From Tubulanus polymorphus (Eukaryota; Nemertea; Palaeonemertea; Tubulaniformes; Tubulanidae), in the NCBI RefSeq assembly GCF_964204645.1, contig NC_134026.1, positions 20,108,650 through 20,168,649 of the forward strand: DNA of 60,000 nucleotides, in the 5' to 3' direction. Shown in pieces: positions 15,100-26,000 of the stretch. Each line of letters begins with the position of its first letter. Position 1 is the stretch's first letter. Position numbers and translations under genes: made by a program. Under the pieces are notes generated by a model. It was given only the letters and a program-made list of their open reading frames with translations, did no database searches and was not told the origin of the DNA.

Positions 15100-15236
15100 T
15101 TATCAAGAAATGAAATAAAAATACACGACGTTTCGAACTCTCATTAGAGATCACCGTCGGCAGTTGTTTCATACCTGACGATGACCTCTAGTGAGAGTTC
15201 GAAACGTCGTGTATTTTGATTTTATTTCTTGATAAA
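15100..15236. mobile_element. Long palindromic repeat, copy 1
   Basis: Left arm TTATCAAGAAAT ... ACACGACGTTTCGAACTCTC and right arm GAGAGTTCGAAACGTCGTGT ... ATTTCTTGATAA are near-perfect inverted copies of about 60 bp around a loop of about 18 bp (15159-15176). A second copy at 24145-24283 shares both arms. Similarity between the copies also extends about 85 bp past the right arm (to about 15325). Probably part of a non-autonomous mobile element. Confidence 0.75.
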
Positions 15237-16200
15237 TGAGATTCGTTTTTAATCTTTTGAATTCTCTATTTAGTGGTTTTTTAACTTATCATCTGTTCTC
15301 AACGTCAGAGTACGGCTATTTCACCACACCTCCAAGTATTTTTCCATTAACATCAAATACGAGGAATAACTACAGTCAGTCAGTGGTCCCTCAGCTTTGT
15401 TTACAACTCGAATACATAAAAATTGTACGTCGCAATGAACCCAGAAATACAGGATATTGCTTTCAGTATGGAATGAACATTAACCTTCATCAATAAGATG
15501 CATCAAACATTAACACCAAAAAGGGCCGGATGTCCGCCGCTATCAGTTCTAAACGGGAGCCTTCTTTTCGATGATCGCCGTCGAAAGATAATGTATATGT
15601 ATGTACGCAATTCCTATCCACCGAGTTTTAAATCACGTATCAGTTACTTTATTTTTTTCCAAGTGCAAAATACTCATAAAGTTATTCAATACGTTGGCCA
15701 ATCACTGGTAATGAACAAATTTAGATAGATAGTTTTCGTAAAGATCGGTAACATTTGAAGGAATTTTCTTTTACGACCGTATTTCCTCTTTGTTCTTTTA
15801 TGGCTTCTCTTTCTTCGCGAAAAGCGTGAGGTTTTGAAATATGTCATGTGCGTTGGTATACTTCGTATTCTTCGTTGCTTTGACGTGTCCCCGGTAACCC
15901 TTGCGGTCACCCAGGGTAGTCAATTCTTGAAATATCTTCGCCATTATTTGAAGCGTCGCTGGGAACGTGTATGACGCCACAGAAAGAAGTTCTCAGAGCG
16001 ACCATCAATAAATCTAATGCTCGGGACATTTACAGAGAATTAGAACTTGAAATATTATCGTGTTTCAGAACCATTCCAATATTATTGTTTGCAGCCATAC
16101 TAGTCAAATGTCGAATAAAGCCTATACAAGAAAAAAATTCAAAAACTTTGATTCAAACACCGCATATAGGCACCGCAACTCTGTTTTGTGTATCGATGGA

Positions 16201-16300
16201 TCCAGTTCCGCAGTGTTGTGAGTTAAGATTTGACTCGGAGTAGACTCATCGAAAATGGACTGATTTTAGATCGGAGTCCACTCATGTATGGAACTGGTCC
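16201..16300. mobile_element. Small GACTC foldback repeat
   Basis: The ends CCAGTTCCGCAG and TATGGAACTGG are inverted. The inner blocks GACTCGGAGTAGACTCATCG and GATCGGAGTCCACTCATG also oppose each other. Closely related to 39999-40093. Confidence 0.5.
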
Positions 16301-19300
16301 TTGAACTATACAGTAGTTACAATTCAATTCAATTCAAACTTTATTCAGATAAACGTGTACAACGCTTGTGCCCGGCATAAGATTTAAACAAAAGGTTAAA
16401 ACAAGGAAAGAATAAAACACGCGAGACTCAAAAAATTACATTCATTCGGGGTTACCGCAGCAGCTAACATGTAAAGTCTATCCCAAGTCAAATCGCAAGC
16501 AACTGGACCCAGTTGGTCGACAAATGAAACGGACGCTTGGAAAATTCGTCTTCATTTTAGCGGCGAGAATATCCATCATGGCAATGCGAAAGTAGTAGGA
16601 AATGAAAAGATCAACTCGTCAATTAAATCATGATTTTTTACTACGGATCGCTTTGAATGCCGTCGAGAACATGATATTTATGTCGTCTGCGTGCGAGCGG
16701 TCTTTTTCCCGTCTGCGATACTTCGTTTTACTAGACACTCGTCGCTCGTGAAGCGGCATTCGTCATATTTAAAACATGATTTCGTAACAAGCCAGATGAA
16801 ACTAATGTAATCTCTGGTGCCGGTTGGCAATCGGTTCATCATCTTACGCATGTCACGAATTCTATAAAGCGCATGATGGAAAACAGCATGCGGTTTGTAG
16901 TCGTTTTGCATTCGGCGGGTTCCTGTGTGTGTCCGCGGATTCTCTCGTAGGCAAACTGTCTCCGTAATTTGATTAAGAGTCATTCGATTCGATCCAAGCG
17001 ATAGATACGATTATATGGTCTCGAATCTCGAATGAAGCCTCGTCCCAAGACAACGTATACGAGACGAACTGGCGGGAACTTATGTGTTGTACTGTGTGTT
17101 GTGAAATTATATTTATCGATTGGAGATCGTGACATCGTCACCTATAAAGCACTCGAATTGACCGGAAGATTCGTTAGATGCAAGGTTTCTATCACCATCA
17201 ACTTGTGTTTTTGAAGATAGTTATCGTTAGCATGGTCGTGGCAGTGTACTAAATGACTCATCTTTCCCTGAAGTTGACCCCGTATCCAAAACTGGCCTTA
17301 GTGGCAAAAATACTAAGGGGTAACCCGAATCTATGTTCCGAAATCTTGACATATGCTACCTATTTGTGGTATCATGTTCTGCGATTCATTCTTTCAATGC
17401 CAATGTTGCTGTGAATGGTCTGGAATTGTGCGTCGGTGTTTTGTGACTTAATGGACTTTATAACGTTATACCGTAACACAACCTGTTTTGATGAAAATAC
17501 AACACCGCGGCGCATCATCCTCGAATCAAGCGACGACCAACGACGCTTTATCGAATATTGCGGTTCATTAGCCGTTACACGCCGAACGGATATATCCTGA
17601 ATGGAATTTCAGCGTTTTGCTGCCAATGAAATCTATTTCTCGGAGACAAACTGGCAAGAACCCCGCGTCATGATATTACTAAGGTAGAAACCTGCGTCGA
17701 AATATATTGCCGATTCCGAATTTTCATCGGTCGTCGGGTGAAGGTCACCATGATTGGATTCACGCTCGCTAGAGTAGCCATTGTACTGTTGAAATCGAGC
17801 GCAATCGATATAAGCCCGGCTACGATCGGTTTCCATCCTCCATCGCGTCGTATAGATCCAAATTCTAATCGTGGCGTGTTGGTATAGTTTGAAATTAAAT
17901 GGTCCCATTCACGACTATGTGTAGACTTTGTAGTTCAACATGAGATGCCGTTGTATTCTTGTTCGGTTTGCAAAAACAACAAACCTCAATCCCGTCTGTT
18001 TCCATCCAATCTAGTTTCACTGAGTTTGCTCGAAAGAATTAGAGATTTCGATTACTGGGAATGACCTACAAATCTGGATTAGATAGTGTAATTTTTCTTG
18101 GTGTCAAGTCGGGCCTTTGCACTTTCTACATCTTTCACTGTACTGAAAATCCATAGCTAATGGAAACAGTGTTTCTGATAATCATCGATAACTATTACCC
18201 TTGTTTTTAATTAGGCCTACACTACGTTTTGGAGTTGACAGATTGGGCATTAACGATATTCTTTAGAAAATGTTTCAAAAACAAAACTGTGTAAGTTGAG
18301 TAGAGATATGTACCGGTGTATTGCCAGTATTACTATAGATATTACCTAAATAAATAAAGGAAAAAAAGAAAACTTGTTGAACAAGACCACTTGACATTTC
18401 TCTACAAGCGGAGCAATCTATCTAAAAATCTATTCAGTGATTGCGCAGGCGAGAAATGATGTAATCTGCTCGCCTTGGGGTTTTATCATCGAAAAATGTA
18501 TCACCTTCGCATCAGAAAAAATACCGCCCGCGCGGCTTATCGGAGCGCACTTAGCCAGCGAGCGTGTGATTGATAGCCAGTAATGACCCGTGCTACAAAA
18601 AACAACACTTCCTTCAGGTAGTTGTTGGTGGTAGTCGCCGAAAACGATTAAGGATCGAAATATTAGCGATATTGTTTCTAGCGAACGCGTTTTGCGCGTG
18701 ATGGCCAACAGGTACCACATCCCATCGGTGGTTAGTGAGATAATTTGACCCGGGCCCACAGTATCATCTTGATTTGCCAACATCATTTTATTTGAAAACA
18801 AACTGAATAGAGCTTTTAAGCCATCGGTCCTCGTCAACCTGTTCCGGGGTTTATGGATGCGAATCCTGTGGTGGCGACAGACTGTTTTTCGATCGAAGGT
18901 TCTTCTCTCTCATTCTCTTAATCGGAAAGAAGGAACTTCAAACTTGGCGCCAGTTGCTCCATAGTTTGTTAGAGTCAACTAGTGCATAGTTGAAAAAGTG
19001 ACGACTGAAAGTTCTTGTTATCGTTTTTATCCGCCGCTTATCTTTAACCAACTTTTGAGCAACTGCTAAATAATGCCTAAAAGTGGCGCTAAGTGCGGGT
19101 TGGCATTTATCGTCGAATTCTTCGTATTGATTTTCGTCGAGCACTATATACGGAACTTACTCGCGTGCGTGAGGGTTTCAACTCCATCGCACAAAACTTC
19201 TGACAGAAACAAGACAAATTGCCTGCGTCGTAAATGCGTGTATCCCGTTCACAAAACGATCCGAAATTGCGCAAACAGATACTTTTCGTCTGTCGTTTTT

Positions 19301-19843
19301 ATGCGGTGTTTATGATATACGAATGGCTCGTTTGTTTCTATACTAAAAGTCATAATTCTAAGAACGAGAAACATGTTTCATACGATATTCTAGAATACAC
19401 AGAAACCGCGCCTCGCTTGGCGACCTAAACGAAACTCAAGCGGCGGAACCGAGTAAATACGGGGATATTTTTACGATCGCTTGTTTCACGCGTGGCTGAT
19501 TTGCCGGAATCGGTTTTTTCTTTTGTCTCGGTAATTACCGCGTGACTTTTTACCGTGTAAACATATGATATTAGATATACGAATCACGGAGAAATAAACA
19601 ACCATTACCGATGTTAGCGTCTGCATAAATAAATAGCGTATCACCGGTGCTCTATGAATTGCACTTAATAGCTCGCATTGTAACGAAGAAATTCGAACAG
19701 CCTAGCGCGAGTTATTGAGAGAGAGAGCGTGATCGTTTCCAGCTCCCACTTCCCAGTTTTTGGAAAGACAAAATGGCGGCTCTTTCAAACAGGGTTTAGG
19801 GTCTGATAGATTTTGCGGTCTAAAAGGTAATGGCTTAGGGTTA

Positions 19844-20080
19844 GGATTACAGGGGCGGATCCAGAGAAATTTGAGCTGAGTAGAGGGGGCTCAAGTGCAG
19901 TGTTTTCCCATGCAGATATGATTTTTTTTATATTTCGATATTCCGAAACAGCAATCGATGTTTATTGACCTGCGGGTTTCATCATTAATATGATTGATAT
20001 CGCTATCAAAAAACATTTCGAACACGGACCAGGTGTCTACACCTCCTCACCCCTCCCTTTTGGATCCACCCCTGGATTAC
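19844..20080. mobile_element. hAT-like MITE with target-site duplication
   Basis: Ends are AGGGGCGGATCCA and TGGATCCACCCCT, inverted with one mismatch in 13. GGATTAC directly abuts both sides (19844-19850 and 20074-20080), a good 7-bp target duplication. The interior is non-coding. TIRs of this kind are common in hAT-type non-autonomous elements, which usually make 8-bp duplications, so the superfamily call is tentative. Confidence 0.65.
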
Positions 20081-21824
20081 GTTATAATAGGCTAGGTATA
20101 TAACGCTATAAGGACAGTGAAAGCAGTAAAGCTGGAGTCAACATGTGGCTCCAATGGCTCAAAATGAGTGAGGGGTACTTCGAGTGAGGGATGCAAAACT
20201 TAACACGCTTTTAGCAACGAATCTTTTACCCAACGGCACTTCAATGATATAGGCCTATAAAAGGCGTGCCAAAGAATAAAGAATTAAGAGCACTATCGCA
20301 AGTTAAAGACCGATAATATTTAGAACGGTGAGATGAATTGGAAAAAACCACGATTTAGACTTCGCACTAAAACCTTTTTTTTCAATTCGGAAAGCCATGT
20401 CCCCGGAACACCGTCGAAGCCAAAAAAGAAAGGATCGGGTTCCTTTATCGGTCGGGGTTGCGGGTTTTTTCCATTGAAAGAAGGGGGAAACATGTAGCGG
20501 TATATCCGCTCAAACTATGGTTCACGCATTCTTGGCTCCGCAACGGAAGAATTAGACAAATCGAGCCGAAATATGTGAAACATATGGAGTCGGCTTATAG
20601 TTTCTACATCAGCCTACCGTATACGCAAGGTTAAGAAAATCTAAAACCCCTGGTGCACGGTTGGTGGCAATTTAGATCGGGTATTATATATGTAATGTAT
20701 ATCCACGTTTTGAGATCGGGTAACGAGGGATTTCGAATAAGTTTTTTGATCTGCGCGAATTTGTGTGGATGATTTCCGCCATATAAGGACAACACCTGTT
20801 GAAATAATCCTTTTTTTGTTTAACGTATTTCGAATGCTTGAACTTTCCGAACTTAAGTGCGGGTATATTTATATACTTGTTGGGTGTGGATAATGAGTTA
20901 TGTATATAACCTCAAAATGATGCAGAACCCCGAATTTCATTCGTCTTTTTTACACATTTCTCCAGAAATCAATGAAATCTCGTCACTTGCATGTAAAAGG
21001 CATTTTTTGTTGAAATCCGAAGCTCAAAATTTCGATCCGGGCTATATGCGGCTATTTTGTGCCACAGAAGCGATTACTGTTGATGAAATTTATCGGGGTG
21101 GAGTGCGACGAAGTCCCCCGACGTTCGTATTAAGACAATTTAGTACTATTCACAACAATCTTTCTGTGTTAGCCTAACGAACCCATCTTTCTTTGTTAGA
21201 TGACGATGAGGTGTCGTAAATTATATTCTTTTTTGAATGAAGGCGAATGAAAATATTCGCTTTTTTTAAAGAGTCCGTTGCTTGAGATACGTCGGTGGCG
21301 CGCATTCCTGCAACGTAGTCGTACGTGACTGCTGGCCTGGAGGTGAAACCGGTACCTATTCAGTATTGACTTAGACGCGCAACATGAAAAAAAAATGCGG
21401 CGAATAAACCTCCCGATCGGAGCGCGAGAATAAACGCCGATTCTCTGCGGTTTGTTACTTTAAATTCACTCAGACAAAAGCACAGTAGCGCGGAATGCAA
21501 ACATATCAAAAATTCTAAAGCTTGACATGTTATATATGTACCTCAGCGGATTTCCTTTAATAGTTTTCGAGTGGATATAATATTGACGCTTTTCAAAGAC
21601 GTCTTGTTACAAAATTTATTTGCGGCGCGCACCTATGGGGGCAACCGAAGCGTTGAAAAGGAAACCACACGCATGGGGTCGTAATTATCGAAAGGATATA
21701 GCGCGAAAACGATGTCTAACCTTAATACATTATTCAATCTTATAACATGTAGATAAACAACTGGAAAGTCTTATACTTAAGGCTAAAAAATGATACCTCG
21801 TTTCTCCTAATCGGTCGGGTTTCT

Positions 21825-21854
21825 TCTATAGCTATTTCTATAGCTATTTCTATA
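21825..21854 (+). repeat. 12-bp tandem repeat
   Basis: TCTATAGCTATT is repeated about 2.5 times without mismatch. Confidence 0.7.
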
Positions 21855-22599
21855 GCCACTGGGTCTGACAGTTATGGTTAGCTTGATCGCAATTTTTCGG
21901 CTGGGTCAACTTTTGAGGTCAGCAGAAAGGAGATACAAGGTATCGCAAAATTTCGATTTAAACGAAAAATTCTATAAATTGAACCAATCCTCCATCCATT
22001 TTTACTTCGATTTCCGATTTCAAAATCAAACCGCCTGTTCCGTTCCCACCAAAAGGACACCAATTCAAATCAAATCAAAATAAAATCAACCAGCCATATA
22101 CATGAGAAAATCGCTAGGCACAATCCCTTCAAGATCTAAAAAATTTACATTTTTATGAATTTCACAGATCTAAACCTTGATTGATTCTTTATCAATTCAG
22201 TTCTAATCGAACCGATTGGGAATTGATCCATTTTGGTACTGAACGCCACCATGGTTATATGTCGGGTCTTAAGTTCTATCTCTGTTTTCTGTGTTTTCGG
22301 CAGAGAGGGAAGATGGACTCCTCGGGATAAAAAGACAACCGGCAAGTATGTACATTCGACGACGAGATTTTCGTGTTGAATAATGCGCATATATCATACA
22401 TGTCGTCGATGTCGTCTGCCTCGAATCGATATGAAAGCTTTTGACTGGGGCAACGTCCCTTGGGGTTTACCGCCGATGAAGTCAACGGATATTATGCGCG
22501 GAAGAATTGAGATCCGTATTTTTCCTTAAATGTCGTATCGTAATATCACCACTCGCTCTCTCTCGATTGAGGCGTGCTTCGCACGCGTCTCGTCGTGTC

Positions 22600-22775
22600 G
22601 AAATTCGATGTCGCTATAATCTTCCAACGAAGTCTATATACCGAGATATGATTTATATACAGCGTGATTCAGACTTCGAGGTTTTTTTTCGTATATTTTT
22701 CAGCGCGATGACTTGAGACTCGTCGGACGATAAACAATAACAACAACGACGACGACGACGACGAATATTCCCACG
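22600..22775 (+). promoter_or_regulatory. 5' leader of the FREM1-like gene, with short upstream ORF
   Basis: The ATG at 22776 is preceded in frame by TAA at 22731-22733. A TATATA run lies at about 22635-22640. An upstream ATG reads ATG ACT TGA at 22708-22716, a two-codon open frame about 60 bp before the main start. TATTTTTCAG directly before it could instead be a splice acceptor for a 5' non-coding exon. A GAC/AAC trinucleotide run fills about 22734-22763. The transcription start cannot be fixed from sequence. Confidence 0.3.
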
Positions 22776-23000
22776 ATGCTCGAAAGGCTTGGCATAATCG
22801 TGTGCTTGCTGTTCGTAGCGGTGCATTGCAGGATCGTCTCGACGAAACGAGATGTCCGAGTGAAAATCGGCCGAGCGGTCTACATCGATCCGTACGATTT
22901 GATCATCAACGGAACCGATAACGATCACCACCTGTTGTGCAAGATCGAAGTCGACTCGGCCGATCCGATGTCGCAACGAGTTGGAGAAGTCAGTCCAAAG
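22776..23000 (+). CDS. FREM1: FREM1-like exon 1: signal peptide and start of N-terminal region
   Basis: This exon encodes residues 1-75. The first 18 residues form a classical signal peptide with a hydrophobic core (GIIVCLLFVAV) and likely cleavage after VHC. The rest matches the start of mature FREM proteins: a RDVRVKIGR segment, a Cys-containing strand (LLCKIEV) and the family motif QRVGEVSPK at the exon end. One N-glycosylation site (NGT) is present. The donor is AAG|GTGAGT, phase 0. A GAC trinucleotide run lies just upstream in the leader. Confidence 0.93.
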
Positions 23001-26000
23001 GTGAGTATCATTCGACCGAACGATATAAAACAAGAAACAGATTTTGCGTGTACGAAGCTGCCAACTGTTCTTGATTTTCAGCATGGTTTTACTATTCTAT
23101 AACAAAATATACTGATTTGATTTGTTTGATGTGTACAAAATATGAAACATGTTTTTTTTAAATCTTAAAATAGGGATTGACCCTGTTATTTTATTTGGTT
23201 GGTAAATTTCGTTTGATTTCCCTTACAAACCCATCACACCTGTTGGGAGTGAAACAGGGAGAAAGATGTTACTGAGAGGGTCTTTTCATCAAAACTTAAA
23301 AAGTAAAAAACAACGGAAGATTTCCTTTTCCGTTATTAGTCCTCGTCAACTGTCTTTTACCTTATTGGCAGACCGACTTTCAATAGAGATTTAAAATAGA
23401 ACAAAAGGTTTCCTTTCTGAGACATCTCAAAATATTTCTAAAAATAACAACATTTCCTGCATATAATATGAAATCCTCACTTTGTTACACTGGTGAATAA
23501 TAAGATCAACTATAGAATACCAAGTTTTGTCCAAAAATATAATTTTCAGCAAGATTATTGTAATTTGAAAAGTCCTCTCAGACATGTAAGAAAATAAATC
23601 AAAACGATTTATTTGCAACTTTATTTTTGAGAACGATTTATTTTTTCCTGAATCTTTCCTAAATCTACAAATGTCATTTTTTTCAAAACGATTTCTCTGC
23701 AACTTGATTTTTCTGTGGATTTATCTGTGACTTTATTGGCAGTCGTTTCTTTTTTAAATACTAAAATAATTCTCAAATAGAAAATGTAGTAATGTTGACA
23801 AGATGTACTTTCATCCGGTTTATCATCAGACATTGATAAGAAAGAAGCACATCTGGAAAGTTTGAAGAGACGCTGACATTTGTTTGAAAACCGATTTCAA
23901 ACGACCTTCTCGGGAAGAAAACGATGCAGCCAATCCCCTTCCAATTATACGGTGCATCGTTCACTCATCAGGGGAAAATCTTCTTTTTAATCATGTTATT
24001 ATCATTATCAATGAACGCGAAATGACGATAGAAATTCCGATCTAAGAATCCGAGCCATTCTGCTCGATGTTGGTAGCCCTAATAAGTTTAAAACCCACAA
24101 TTAACGCAACATATACGGAATTTAAAAGATTAAAACGAGTTCTATTTATCGAGAATTAAAATCGAAATGCGCGACGTTTCGACCTCTCACTAGAGATCAT
24201 CATCGGCAGCTGTTTTACACCTGACGATGATCTCTAGCGAGAGTTCGAAACGTCGTGTATTTTGATTTTAATTCTTGATAAATGAAATTCGTTTTAATCT
24301 TATAAATGCTGTAGAGTGAGTGGGTTTTAAACTTATTAGTTATCTGTTCTCCGCGTCGGAGTATCCATATCCATATTCAACGCTTACGACTTGGCTGCAA
24401 TAAAGTCAAACCGTATATCATTAATTATGCGATCTCTTGTGAACTGTAACTGTCCGTTAATGTTACCAACTCGATATTAATGGCCCGCTTCAATTAACGA
24501 GATGGTCTCTCGTACAACGAACACAATGTTATTACACAGACATTATTGCTTAAACGCGGCATCTGATGATGTCGTCTGCCGGTCGTTCAATATCGTTTGC
24601 GCTGTATGCATTTCTCTGCACCGTCCTGCTGCAGGCTGTCGTCCAGCTGCAGTGCATTCATTTCATACATCGTAAATCTCCCGGTTTCTTATTCGCCTAA
24701 AAACAGGCATAAAAGTTTTTTTTTAGCTGAAAACAGCGTTAAGTATGAATATCAACACAATGCCAACTGACTTGGGACTTTGTATTTGTAATCAATTCAA
24801 TCGTTTCTAGGTGTCGAAAATGTCTACGATTTAGATTAAGCGATTCAGATTGAGCGCTTTTAAATGAGTTGAATGCGAGAGAAAATTTCAAATGAAAATA
24901 ATTGTGCCACTTTCTCGCCTTTGAAATCGTTCCAAATGTATATCAATAGGTAATATTATTCTCGTCAAGACTTAGCAGGCGACGGCTCCAGAAAAAAAAT
25001 TTGAAGGACTTGTCACATCCTAAAAGGCAACTTTGATGTCCACAAAGGCAATGTGAGGGACACTACCACTCAGACATGTACCAATGTACCAATTATTTTT
25101 TGTTGACAAAGTAGAAAAGCGCACTCATAAAAATCCCCTGGATCCGCCCCTGCTTAGTGCAGTACTAATTTCGATTAACCAGCCACGTTTTATCCCTCTC
25201 GTTTCAGGCTTTTGACTGTAAATACAAGCCGAAGTTTGTCAAGTACACGCACAACGGATCCCCGTTGCTGCGCGAAGACCAAGTGAAACTGCGCGTCTAC
25301 AGATTCAGCGTCGACGACGTCGAATCCGATACGATCTACCTCAACATCGTCATCGTCAAAGAACCATACGACATATTCGTCGTGAACGACTTGACGCACC
25401 CCGTTGTCGAAGAGTTCAACGGCGTGTCGAACTTCATCGACGCGTCGGCGCTTCGATTCCGCTTTGATATGCGCAACAACGCCTCTTGCATGGTCGGATT
25501 CAACAGCATCGGCTCGGCGTGGCCAATCGCCGGACAGGTCGTGCACGGACCCGATAAAACGCCTGTTCACTCCATCTGGCGCGAGTGCCACGAGTTTTTG
25601 TTCATGCAACTGCAATACGAACACCTAGTTCCTTCGACGCCCGAGGTAGACTATATACCGCTCACCGTCGAGGTTAACGACCCGAACGTCGGCATCATCA
25701 CGGAGCAAATGTATTTAGCTATAGATATCAACGGAGCGTTCCCGAACATGCCCCCGAAAGCTTCGTTTATGAGCGAATACTTGTTAGATGTCGGAGAATT
25801 CGTGTTGACCGTGATTTCGCCGAATATCATGACGGCCACGGATAACGAGACGCCGAGAGCGTCACTGGTTTACAACGTCAGTCGACCACTGTTGCCCGGT
25901 CAAGGCCACCTGGTTAATCTAGCCGACCAAACGCAGGAAATCTCTTCCTTCGTGCAAGCCGATTTGGCTAATCGTAACATCGCCTACCAACCCCCGAATA

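Larger units (their letters stand above)
15326..22599. other. Gene-free stretch upstream of the FREM1-like gene
   Basis: Contains the small foldback at 16201-16300, an (AATTC)n run at about 16321-16337, the hAT-like MITE at 19844-20080 and the 12-bp tandem repeat at 21825. Part of the last kilobases may be promoter. Nothing else is supportable. Confidence 0.5.
23001..25207 (+). other. Intron 1 of the FREM1-like gene
   Basis: This is the longest intron, from GTGAGT to TTTCAG. It holds a long palindromic repeat (24145-24283) and a hAT-like element (about 24977-25153) that ends about 55 bp before the acceptor. The remainder is AT-rich sequence in which I see no exon or conserved signal. Confidence 0.85.

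Noticed and set aside
15100-15236. Hammerhead-ribozyme-like core: CTGACGA, a hairpin, then CGAAAC in the palindromes (also CTGATGA ... CGAAA on the minus strand of 34979-35148).
   Set aside because: Stem III can be formed by the palindrome arms, but the bases that should close stem I next to the CUGANGA box and the cleavage site do not pair in either family, so a working ribozyme is not supported. Reported only as a shared layout.
18430-18837. A 135-residue minus-strand frame in a slightly GC-richer patch.
   Set aside because: No recognisable family, no clear start or splice sites. The length is within chance for this amount of sequence.
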